From CALBPI01 sp039187375 (GTDB taxonomy: Bacteria; Pseudomonadota; Gammaproteobacteria; Steroidobacterales; Woeseiaceae), in NCBI GenBank assembly GCA_039187375.1, contig JBCCZN010000140.1, forward strand, positions 1-7,491: a stretch of 7,491 nucleotides of DNA, read 5' to 3'. A program made the translations under genes and the position numbers. This document shows positions 1 through 5,917 of this stretch, in pieces. Position 1 is the stretch's first letter. Each line of letters starts with the position of its first letter. A model generated the notes under the pieces. It saw only the letters and a program-made list of their open reading frames with translations, ran no database searches and was not told the DNA's origin.

Positions 1-79
1 AACCTGTAGCATCAATTCACTATCATCAATAAAAACAATAATTTACGAATATTATGGCTGTTTTTTACCGTACTGGAAC

Positions 80-97
80 TGTGTCACATTTTTGTGA
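80..97. promoter_or_regulatory. Overlapping TGTG/CACA dyads (possible operator)
   Basis: Two overlapping inverted repeats share the middle half-site: TGTG-T-CACA (80-88) and TCACA-tttt-TGTGA (84-97), both perfect. They sit just upstream of the candidate -10 box at 109-114. The half-sites resemble those of CRP-family regulators, but the order and spacing of the second dyad are reversed relative to TGTGA-N6-TCACA, so I do not call a CRP site. Confidence 0.3.
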
Positions 98-108
98 TCT
101 GTCGTGTG

Positions 109-114
109 TATAAC
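109..114 (+). promoter_or_regulatory. Possible -10 box for the HNH/exonuclease unit
   Basis: TATAAC matches the sigma-70 -10 consensus at five of six positions and lies 84 bases before the HNH start codon. No good -35 hexamer is present at 16-18 bases upstream, where the sequence is close to CACATT. The promoter is therefore weak, activator-dependent, or somewhere else. The dyad at 80-97 occupies exactly the place where an activator or repressor would act on it. This is inferred from motif position only. Confidence 0.3.
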
Positions 115-147
115 TGCGCTCACCAGTGTTGATTTGTATCGGTCAAT

Positions 148-162
148 CTGCAAAGTTTGCAG
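148..162. promoter_or_regulatory. Perfect 15-base palindrome (operator-like)
   Basis: CTGCAAA-G-TTTGCAG is a perfect 7+7 inverted repeat around one central base. It lies 36 bases before the HNH start and downstream of the candidate -10 box. A one-base loop argues against an RNA hairpin and for a homodimeric DNA-binding protein site, such as an operator. No regulator gene for it is in the window. Confidence 0.4.
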
Positions 163-198
163 GGCAGTACCGCGTCCGGGCAATAGTGGGGTGAGTCA

Positions 199-855
199 AT
201 GACGGCGCAGCAATCGACCACAAACCGCATCACGCAACAGGTGCTTCGCACCGATGTCGCGGGTATGCCGTTGGAGTGGATTGATTATCGTGAGGCGGCG
301 CGACTGTATCACACCGAACAAGTCGCCTATGCCTGTGGCACATTGCTGTACCGGATCCGCGGCGGATATAGCGCCATTGATGGTCGCCGAAGCTCTATCG
401 ACGTCAATTCCATCATCGCAACTTTTGGGACACACCAGCGCTTGGCTGCGATGCGTGATGCCTATGTGCCGCCGCTCAATAACCGCACGCTGTTCAAACG
501 CGATGCCAATATCTGCCTGTATTGCGCGATGCGATTCCCGAACAGTGAGCTCACGCGAGATCACATCACACCCATTTCACAGTCCGGTGAAGACAAATGG
601 ACCAACGTTGCGACAGCCTGTCGTCGCTGTAATAACCACAAGGGTGGCAACACACCTGAGCAGGCCGGCATGCAGCTGATCGCGGTACCCTTCACACCGA
701 CGTATGCCGAGTACATCTATCTGAAAGGTCGACGCGTGCTGGCCGATCAGATGGAGTATCTGCTGGCACATTTCCCCCGTACCAGTCCGTTGCACAAACG
801 CGTGCGTATCCATCTCGATGGCTATGCGGCTGCGACGCGCAGCGACTTCATTTGA
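199..855 (+). CDS. HNH endonuclease
   Basis: This 218-residue protein is a probable metal-dependent HNH nuclease that would cut DNA in the cytoplasm. The HNH core lies in the second half. CLYC (C106, C109) and CRRC (C141, C144) form the likely structural zinc knuckle. RDH (D121, H122) supplies the metal-activating His, N136 sits in the central position, and NNHK (145-148) closes the beta-beta-alpha-metal fold. All key residues are present, so it should be active. The N-terminal ~100 residues (AGMPLEWIDY onward) are a conserved companion region seen in proteobacterial stand-alone HNH proteins of this length. The ATG at 199 is preceded by GGGGTGA (188-194), a good ribosome binding site. The exonuclease gene begins 20 bases after the stop, so the two are probably cotranscribed. 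The physiological substrate is unknown. Restriction, repair and general nuclease roles are all possible, and no methyltransferase is nearby. Confidence 0.88.
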   Translation: MTAQQSTTNRITQQVLRTDVAGMPLEWIDYREAARLYHTEQVAYACGTLLYRIRGGYSAIDGRRSSIDVNSIIATFGTHQRLAAMRDAYVPPLNNRTLFKRDANICLYCAMRFPNSELTRDHITPISQSGEDKWTNVATACRRCNNHKGGNTPEQAGMQLIAVPFTPTYAEYIYLKGRRVLADQMEYLLAHFPRTSPLHKRVRIHLDGYAAATRSDFI

Positions 856-875
856 TTCGCTGCTAACATAGCGGC

Positions 876-1763
876 GTGGTTTATTTGATCGACGCCAGTG
901 TTTACGTCTTTCGGGCGTGGTTTTCTGTTTCGGACGAGATGGTCGACGAGGCGGGCAACCCGACCAATGCCCTGTACGGCTTCACCCGATTTCTCGCTGA
1001 CCTGCTCGAGTTTGAGGCGCCAGCGCAGATCGCGGTGGCGTTCGATGAGTCACTGGCTCAGTCCTATCGCAACGAAATCTATGCGGACTACAAGGCCAAC
1101 CGGGATCCGGCGCCACCGGAGTTGGACCGGCAGTTCAAGCAGTGCCGCCGGATGGCGCGCGCGCTCGGTTTGCGGGAAGCTGCCAGTGATCGCTATGAGG
1201 CCGACGACATTATTGGGACGCTGGCACTGGATGCCAGAAGTCACGGAGTGCCGTGCACAATCGTTAGTCGCGACAAGGATCTGACCCAACTACTCGCACC
1301 CGGCGATACCTTTTGGGATTTCGCCGGCAACAAGCGTCTGGGCTATGAGGATGTGGCGCAGACTTTTGGTGTCTATCCCGAGCAAATCGCCGATTTACTG
1401 GCATTGGCTGGCGATAGTGTCGACAACATTCCGGGTGTGCCTGGTGTCGGGCGCAAGACTGCAGTCGCGTTGTTGTCCCATTTCGGCTCGCTCGATGTTT
1501 TGTACGCTAACCTGGATCAAGTTTGCGATGTCGAGGTGCGCGGTGCGACAAAACTCGGTGCGCGGCTTGCGACGCATCGAGATATGGCGATGATGTCGCG
1601 TGAGCTGACGCTGATTCCGACCGATGTGCCGTTGGGCTTTGATGCCACCGAGTTGCATCGGCGTAAACCTGACCTGGGTGCGTTCAATGCGCTGTGTGAC
1701 GAGGCAGCGTTCGGTACGTCGATGCGACGTCAGGCCGAGCGCTTGTGCGATTTACTTAACTGA
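876..1763 (+). CDS. Stand-alone 5'-3' exonuclease (FEN/PolA N-domain type)
   Basis: This 295-residue protein matches the N-terminal 5'-nuclease domain of DNA polymerase I, but no polymerase follows. Such proteins remove 5' flaps or RNA primers in DNA replication and repair. The acidic metal-binding residues are all visible: D6 (LIDAS), D57 (AFDES), the EADD cluster 108-111, D133/D135 (SRDKD), and D180/D183 in GDSVDNIPG. DYKANR (71-76) belongs to the helical arch that threads the flap. GVPGVGRKTA (187-196) is the helix-hairpin-helix (H3TH) DNA-binding motif. It is somewhat longer than E. coli ExoIX/Xni (~250 residues), and whether it is the Xni orthologue is uncertain, so no symbol is given. 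The start is GTG at 876, where the conserved VYLIDAS begins; the ribosome binding site is weak. Its stop overlaps by 8 bases the stop of the converging VOC gene. Confidence 0.9.
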   Translation: MVYLIDASVYVFRAWFSVSDEMVDEAGNPTNALYGFTRFLADLLEFEAPAQIAVAFDESLAQSYRNEIYADYKANRDPAPPELDRQFKQCRRMARALGLREAASDRYEADDIIGTLALDARSHGVPCTIVSRDKDLTQLLAPGDTFWDFAGNKRLGYEDVAQTFGVYPEQIADLLALAGDSVDNIPGVPGVGRKTAVALLSHFGSLDVLYANLDQVCDVEVRGATKLGARLATHRDMAMMSRELTLIPTDVPLGFDATELHRRKPDLGAFNALCDEAAFGTSMRRQAERLCDLLN

Positions 1764-2463
1764 AGTCGCGCTCGAAAAACGCCATCGTCAGGCCGCCAGG
1801 CGCTTCAAGGATGCCAATACAACCAGGTAGACCCGTACGGCATGGTGCTAAAGCCAGGCCTCGTTGATCCAGCGTAATGCCAAGCGTGGCGACATCCTCA
1901 ACGCGGTAGCACAACACCGGCGAGCGGCCAGCGCATATTTCGCTCAGTGCCAGCGGTAACCCACCGATGTCAAATCTCAAATGGGCTCTGGGTTCATCCA
2001 GTGCGGCCAGTGCGTGCGTGCTGCGCGGTGCCCAGAATTGCGCTGCGGCGATGGCATCGCGCACCGGCAGCGTCCACTCAAACAATGTCCCGAGCGATGC
2101 GCTGGCGTGCTCGTTACTGGGCGAGAAGGTGCGCGCTTCAACATACATCAGCGCAAACCCATCGCGGTCCTCCATGCGCACATGATGGAAGTGGTCCTCA
2201 TCGATATTCAATATCTGTAGCTGCTGTGTGTCAGCGAGTTTTAACGCCGTACCGGCGACATCCGGCGAGACGAATATCGGCGTTGGTATCGACGCATCGC
2301 GGGCATGCAAGCCGATGACAATCTGCCCGTCTGTCATGGCCGCATAACCGTGCGACCAGGCATCGGTTACGGTCAATTCGGTAAAGCCCAGTGCTTCATA
2401 ACCGCGCAAGTCAGCCAGTACGTCGTCTGACGACAGCGCCAATTCAAGAAACTGCAGGCTCAC
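1756..2463 (-). CDS. VOC family (glyoxalase/bleomycin-resistance fold) protein
   Basis: This 235-residue cytoplasmic protein is built of two vicinal-oxygen-chelate modules, at about residues 3-112 and 126-232. Each shows the expected pattern of an opening LELAL / EWTLPV strand and a closing strand; the C-terminal one, LEAPGG followed by LTMAFFE, is typical of the fold. Possible metal ligands include H53 (GLH) and E109 (YVEA), but I cannot assign a catalytic site, so the reaction is unknown. It could be a dioxygenase-, lyase- or binding-type VOC protein. The start is GTG at 2463, which overlaps the hemH stop as GTGA. A GGAGG at 2480-2484 is too far away (16 bases) to be a normal ribosome binding site, so translation is probably coupled to hemH. 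Its terminal 8 bases overlap the converging exonuclease gene. Confidence 0.75.
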   Translation of the reverse strand: MSLQFLELALSSDDVLADLRGYEALGFTELTVTDAWSHGYAAMTDGQIVIGLHARDASIPTPIFVSPDVAGTALKLADTQQLQILNIDEDHFHHVRMEDRDGFALMYVEARTFSPSNEHASASLGTLFEWTLPVRDAIAAAQFWAPRSTHALAALDEPRAHLRFDIGGLPLALSEICAGRSPVLCYRVEDVATLGITLDQRGLALAPCRTGLPGCIGILEAPGGLTMAFFERDFS

Positions 2464-3566
2464 CTGAGCGTACCGGCTGCCTCCAGCGCTGCCGCGCGCT
2501 GTGAAGTGCGATCGGCTTGTCCGTTGATCGCGGCTTGAGCCTCATGCCAGCCTTGCAGGTGTTCGATTGCCAGCTCGGTCAGTTGTTGGATTTGCGTTGC
2601 ACTGTCATTAAGCGCCGGGATATAACGCAGCGATTTACCGCCGGCCTCGACGAATAGATCACGATTTTGCAGCGCGATTTCCTCGAGCGTCTCTAAACAG
2701 TCGGCGGCGAATCCAGGACAGATGACATCGACGTTCTCAATGCCCTCCTTGCCCCAGTCTTCCAGCGCAAAGTCGGTATACGGCATCAGCCACGGTTCGC
2801 GGCCAACTCGTGACTGGAAGCTGACGAGCCAGTCATCGTCGGCAAGTTGCAGCGCATCGGCAACCAGTCGTGCCGTTTTCTGGCATTGGCAGTGATAGGG
2901 ATCGCCGGCGCGGAAGTAGCGCTGCGGAATACCATGGAACGAGAACAGCAAACGACTGGCGCGGCCGCGGGCATCCCAATGGGCGCGCACCGAGTTGACC
3001 AGTGCCTCGATAAATGACGGCCGGTCGTGATACTGGTTGATGAAGCGAAACTCGGGCACCCAGCGTTGTTGTGACAGTGCCGAGGTGACGGCATCGAATA
3101 CAGTGCCGGTTGTTGTGGCCGAATATTGTGGGTAGAGCGGCAGCACAAGCAGGCGGCGAACATTTTGCTGGCGTAGGCGTTCGAGCGCACTGGCAATAGA
3201 AGGCGCACCGTAGGACATCCCCAGGGCCGCGACGACTTCTGACCCGGTCGCCTCGGCGACGGAGGCGCCGAGTTTGTCGGCAATCGACTGACTGAATAAC
3301 AACAGCGGTGAGCCCTCGTCCGTCCAGATCTCGCGGTAGGCTGCGGCAGAGCGAGATGGGCGAATGTTCAGGATGATGCCGTTCAGAATGAGCCACCACA
3401 GCCAGCGCGGTTGCTCGACGACGCGTGGGTCCCAGAGAAACTGCTTGAGATAGCGTCTCACAGCGCGCGGGGATGGGTCGTCTGGCGTGCCCAGGTTAAC
3501 GACCAATAAGCCAATACGCTGCGCGTCGGCATGGCTATAGGTCGTTTCATTGATGTAACTGGTCAT
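2460..3566 (-). CDS. hemH: Ferrochelatase
   Basis: This 368-residue enzyme inserts Fe2+ into protoporphyrin IX, the last step of protoheme synthesis, at the cytoplasmic face of the inner membrane. Diagnostic motifs are LLVVNLGTPDDP near residue 20, LPLYPQYSATTTG (142-154), SFHGIP with the catalytic His at 211, and CPGFAADCLETLEEI (283-297) carrying the conserved acidic metal-site residues. DPYHCQCQ (222-229) follows the His motif, as in other proteobacterial ferrochelatases. After YIPALND (about 322) there is a tail of ~45 Ala/Gln-rich residues, making it longer than the E. coli enzyme (320). Starts are ambiguous: TTG 3578, ATG 3575 and ATG 3566 are in frame and none has a clear ribosome binding site. 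I chose 3566, which leaves most room for the divergent promoter region. The gene ends in a GTGA overlap with the VOC gene. Confidence 0.95.
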   Translation of the reverse strand: MTSYINETTYSHADAQRIGLLVVNLGTPDDPSPRAVRRYLKQFLWDPRVVEQPRWLWWLILNGIILNIRPSRSAAAYREIWTDEGSPLLLFSQSIADKLGASVAEATGSEVVAALGMSYGAPSIASALERLRQQNVRRLLVLPLYPQYSATTTGTVFDAVTSALSQQRWVPEFRFINQYHDRPSFIEALVNSVRAHWDARGRASRLLFSFHGIPQRYFRAGDPYHCQCQKTARLVADALQLADDDWLVSFQSRVGREPWLMPYTDFALEDWGKEGIENVDVICPGFAADCLETLEEIALQNRDLFVEAGGKSLRYIPALNDSATQIQQLTELAIEHLQGWHEAQAAINGQADRTSQRAAALEAAGTLR

Positions 3567-3585
3567 GATCAGCATCAAGGCGCGC

Positions 3586-3600
3586 GTAACAATGCGTTAC
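3586..3600. promoter_or_regulatory. Inverted repeat in the hemH / hypothetical divergent gap
   Basis: GTAAC-AATGC-GTTAC is a perfect 5+5 inverted repeat with a five-base spacer. It lies in the 71-base gap between two divergent start codons, 19 bases from the chosen hemH ATG and 37 bases from the opposite ATG at 3638. Position and symmetry fit an operator controlling one or both units. No confident -10/-35 pairs can be assigned on either strand, so the promoter layout is unresolved. Confidence 0.35.
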
Positions 3601-3637
3601 AGTATCACGAGCAGTGGGATTCGGAGTCGATCAACAA

Positions 3638-4111
3638 ATGGATGAACGGACGGAGCAAGAGGCCAAACAGACTGACGTGCCGGTCAGTACGTCAGGATCG
3701 GGGGCGAATGAGGATGATGCGGGTGTGGACAAGGGCACACTGATTCGCGATGCGATCGTGTTTCAGCTGAAATTGGTGATTGATGGCGTGCGTGACCTGG
3801 TATTGATTCCGGTTTCATTCGTTGGCGCTCTTGTGAGCCTCGTGCACCCGGGGCGCAATGCTGGCAAGACCTTCTATGACATTGTCGCGTTTGGGCGCGA
3901 GACAGAAAAACAGATCAATCTATTTGAGGCGGCCAACCGAATCTTGCCCGAGTCAGAGCGAACGACACCCTCCGAGCTTGATGGTCTGGTCGATCAGGTG
4001 GAGGGCTATATGAAGCGCGAGTATAACAGCGCGCGTTTTAGCGCCGCGCGCGAGCGCATCGATGCGCTGATGCAGCGCATGGAGCGCGAATTTGGCGATA
4101 GTGGTCGATGA
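3638..4111 (+). CDS. Conserved hypothetical protein with one hydrophobic segment
   Basis: This is a 157-residue protein without an assignable function. The first ~30 residues are acidic, polar and low in complexity. They are followed by a conserved-looking block from about 34 to 95: FQLKLVIDGVRDLVLIP, then a hydrophobic stretch (PVSFVGALVSLV, about 58-69), then a GRETEKQINLFE motif. The pattern FQLKL..DG.RD...P.S resembles a family of short gammaproteobacterial proteins of unknown role, remembered rather than searched. The C-terminal 55 residues are charged and probably helical (ARERIDALMQRMEREF). The hydrophobic part could anchor it to the inner membrane. ATG 3638 is preferred because GGAG lies at 3623-3626; an upstream GTG at 3614 is in frame but has no ribosome binding site. 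The end overlaps the DUF427 gene as ATGA, indicating coupled translation. Confidence 0.75.
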   Translation: MDERTEQEAKQTDVPVSTSGSGANEDDAGVDKGTLIRDAIVFQLKLVIDGVRDLVLIPVSFVGALVSLVHPGRNAGKTFYDIVAFGRETEKQINLFEAANRILPESERTTPSELDGLVDQVEGYMKREYNSARFSAARERIDALMQRMEREFGDSGR

Positions 4112-4668
4112 CTGACGGCCGCGAGGTGCCCGCTTGGCTGCAGCAAGCTCGCGACAAATGGGCCGACAGCATGCGCCCGGATGGCATCGTGACACCGGGT
4201 CCGGGTCAGGAGTCGGTTTGGGATTATCCGCGACCGCCAATGCTGCAACGCGTGGCAAAGCGCGTGCGGGTGGATTTCGGCGGTCAGTGCATCGTCGACA
4301 CGGCGCACGCACAGCGTATCTGTGAGACGGCCAGCCCGCCGACCTACTATGTCCCGCCTGCCGATATCGCTGAGGGTGTGCTCGTTCCTATTGCGCGCCA
4401 GAGTTTGTGTGAATGGAAGGGCGATGCAGCCTATTTCGATGTGCAAGTGGATGGGCAACGCGCGCCGGCCGCGGCCTGGTGTTATCCGTCACCATTCCAG
4501 CCTTTTGGCGCGATTGCCGGATGGATAGCGTTTATGCCCGCGGCAATGCAAGCCTGCTTCGTCGGTGAGGATCGTGTGGTGGCGCAACCCGGCGGGTTTT
4601 ACGGCGGTTGGATCACGCCGGAGCTAACTGGACCGTTCAAGGGTGCGCCCGGCACCGGGCACTGGTAG
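4108..4668 (+). CDS. DUF427 domain-containing protein
   Basis: This 186-residue soluble protein carries a DUF427 domain at about residues 50-155. It shows the family signatures VRVDFGGQCIVDT, the PPTYYVPPAD turn (78-86), SLCEWKGDAAYFDV (99-112), AAAWCYPSP (121-129) and AGWIAFMP (137-144). DUF427 proteins are widespread small beta-rich proteins with no settled biochemical role. The ~45-residue N-terminal region (PAWLQQARDKW, PGPGQESVWDYPRPP) and the C-terminal FYGGWIT-ELTGPFKG tail are found in the longer version of the family, which looks complete here. Its ATG is within the ATGA overlap with the preceding gene, so the two are translated together. The stop is only four bases from the stop of the converging barrel gene. 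I do not propose a function. Confidence 0.85.
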   Translation: MTDGREVPAWLQQARDKWADSMRPDGIVTPGPGQESVWDYPRPPMLQRVAKRVRVDFGGQCIVDTAHAQRICETASPPTYYVPPADIAEGVLVPIARQSLCEWKGDAAYFDVQVDGQRAPAAAWCYPSPFQPFGAIAGWIAFMPAAMQACFVGEDRVVAQPGGFYGGWITPELTGPFKGAPGTGHW

Positions 4669-4672
4669 GCAC

Positions 4673-5917
4673 TTAAAAAAATCGTGTGATCGCTAGCTGC
4701 CAGTAGTCTTCACGATCAAACAGACTGAGCGCATCGCGTGGGTCGTCGGCAACAAACCAGCGTGATTCAAGTGACGCCCGCCAGTGCTTACCGAAACGGC
4801 GTGACGCCTCAAGCGAGGCAAAGTGACTGCTAAAATCGAGATCGTAACTCGCTAGCATCAAAACTTCGGTGCCCGCGAAGTCATTCAGACTCACGCGTGC
4901 ACCGACGACAACATCATCCTGTGCGGCCAGAATAATGGCGCTTTGTCGCTCGTCATATTGATACTCGGCGATCAGTCCCAGATCCGCCTCTCCCATCGCT
5001 TGTGCGAGCGTGTACTCAACCCCTGCTGTGACCGCGGTAAAGCGTCCCTGAGGTTCGCGCGCACTGAGCGCTTCGGCTTTCAACAGCCAGTTACCCGTGA
5101 CTAGCGATGCCTCAAGGCCGGTTTGATCGGTCAGAAAATACAACGGAGCGACGTCGATGCTACCAGCAAGCGCGCTGTTGCCGCTGACTGGCAATGGCAC
5201 GAGTATTGGCTGGCGCGCGGTACCCGAGAAGTGGGAGATCGCGAAATCCAACCCGCCTAGATAGTGCGAGTAGCGTATGGCAAAGTCCAAATGGCGATCA
5301 GCGTCGGCGGACTCGTATTGCGTTGCGGCCTGCACGATCCGCACCGGACCGCGCAGTCGACCTGCGCTGCCGGGAAAGCGTCGCTCGCGGAATATCGGCA
5401 GCGCGTAAACGTCCCAGGTGCCCCAGGCTGGGGTCCAGCTCAGACGCAGCATCGGTTGGCCCAGTTTGTCCTCCGAGTCCGGGTTGGCGGCAAGATCGGA
5501 CTGATTGATGACATCGACCAGATGCAATGCTTCGGTAACGCCCCAGAACACCTGATCGACACCAATCGCCAGCTCAAACCCGGATTTGCGCACACGGAAA
5601 TAGGCCTCGCGCAGGTCGAGCAAGTTTCGCTGGGCATCATCGCTATCCCAGCGCACGGCCGCTCGCCATGCGATCCGTTTAGCGCCCTTGTCCCAGTCCT
5701 GGTAGCCACTCATCTCGCCAGCGAGAAAAGCGTCGAAACGGTCATTTCGCGAGTCCCCACTGGATTGGTTGAACAGGCGTGTCCCGATCTCGATTTCGCC
5801 CTGCCAATCGGCACTCGCATGTGGCGCCAGTGCCAGTACGCAGGCAGCCGCGCTAACGCGTATCGCGTAGCGCACTGCGTTCAAACTCGCTCTCGGCCAG
5901 GCCGTTGCCAAATGCAT
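4673..5917 (-). CDS. Putative outer-membrane beta-barrel protein
   Basis: This 414-residue exported protein probably forms an outer-membrane barrel. An N-terminal signal peptide (hydrophobic core SAAACVLALAPHASA) ends near A36/D37, and the mature chain starts DWQGEIEIGTRLF. The rest has alternating polar/aromatic strands (FAIRYSHYLGGLDFAI, LGLIAEYQYD, ARVSLNDFAG, ASLEASRRFG) typical of transmembrane beta-strands, and it ends ...ITRFF with the C-terminal Phe recognised by the BAM complex. This type commonly lies beside LolA-like proteins; here that partner is directly upstream. The start is uncertain: ATG 5917 (AGGA just before it), TTG 5884 and GTG 5875 all give a usable signal peptide. ATG 5917 overlaps the upstream gene by 65 bases. 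Longer in-frame starts would place non-signal residues first and are unlikely. The substrate is unknown, and the protein could also be a structural barrel. Confidence 0.8.
   Translation of the reverse strand: MHLATAWPRASLNAVRYAIRVSAAACVLALAPHASADWQGEIEIGTRLFNQSSGDSRNDRFDAFLAGEMSGYQDWDKGAKRIAWRAAVRWDSDDAQRNLLDLREAYFRVRKSGFELAIGVDQVFWGVTEALHLVDVINQSDLAANPDSEDKLGQPMLRLSWTPAWGTWDVYALPIFRERRFPGSAGRLRGPVRIVQAATQYESADADRHLDFAIRYSHYLGGLDFAISHFSGTARQPILVPLPVSGNSALAGSIDVAPLYFLTDQTGLEASLVTGNWLLKAEALSAREPQGRFTAVTAGVEYTLAQAMGEADLGLIAEYQYDERQSAIILAAQDDVVVGARVSLNDFAGTEVLMLASYDLDFSSHFASLEASRRFGKHWRASLESRWFVADDPRDALSLFDREDYWQLAITRFF

Larger units (their letters stand above)
1..198. other. AT-rich noncoding leader upstream of the HNH gene
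   Basis: No coding frame is recognisable here. The first 60 bases are only about 30% G+C, far below the rest of the window, and the composition rises to normal towards the HNH start. The stretch contains a possible -10 box (TATAAC, 109-114), two operator-like dyads (80-97 and 148-162) and the HNH ribosome binding site at 188-194. It reads as a promoter and regulatory region. What lies to its left is outside the window. Confidence 0.55.

Noticed and set aside
80..97. CRP binding site
   Set aside because: The TCACA-N4-TGTGA order and spacing do not match TGTGA-N6-TCACA; only generic half-sites are shared.
199..1763. A complete phage-defence or restriction system
   Set aside because: No methyltransferase, sensor, helicase or toxin/immunity gene is adjacent; HNH and FEN-type nucleases alone are not diagnostic.
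876..1763. Truncated DNA polymerase I
   Set aside because: The 5'-nuclease domain is complete, ends with a proper stop, and no polymerase remnants follow in any frame; it reads as a natural stand-alone exonuclease.
2833..3399. 188-codon open frame on the minus strand overlapping hemH in another frame
   Set aside because: hemH has all family motifs in its own frame; this frame is Arg/Pro/Cys-rich shadow sequence.
4647..4660. GCCCGG-CA-CCGGGC hairpin near the end of the DUF427 gene as a terminator
   Set aside because: It lies inside the coding sequence, has a two-base loop, and neither strand has a T-tract directly after the stem; the T-run on the minus strand comes before it.
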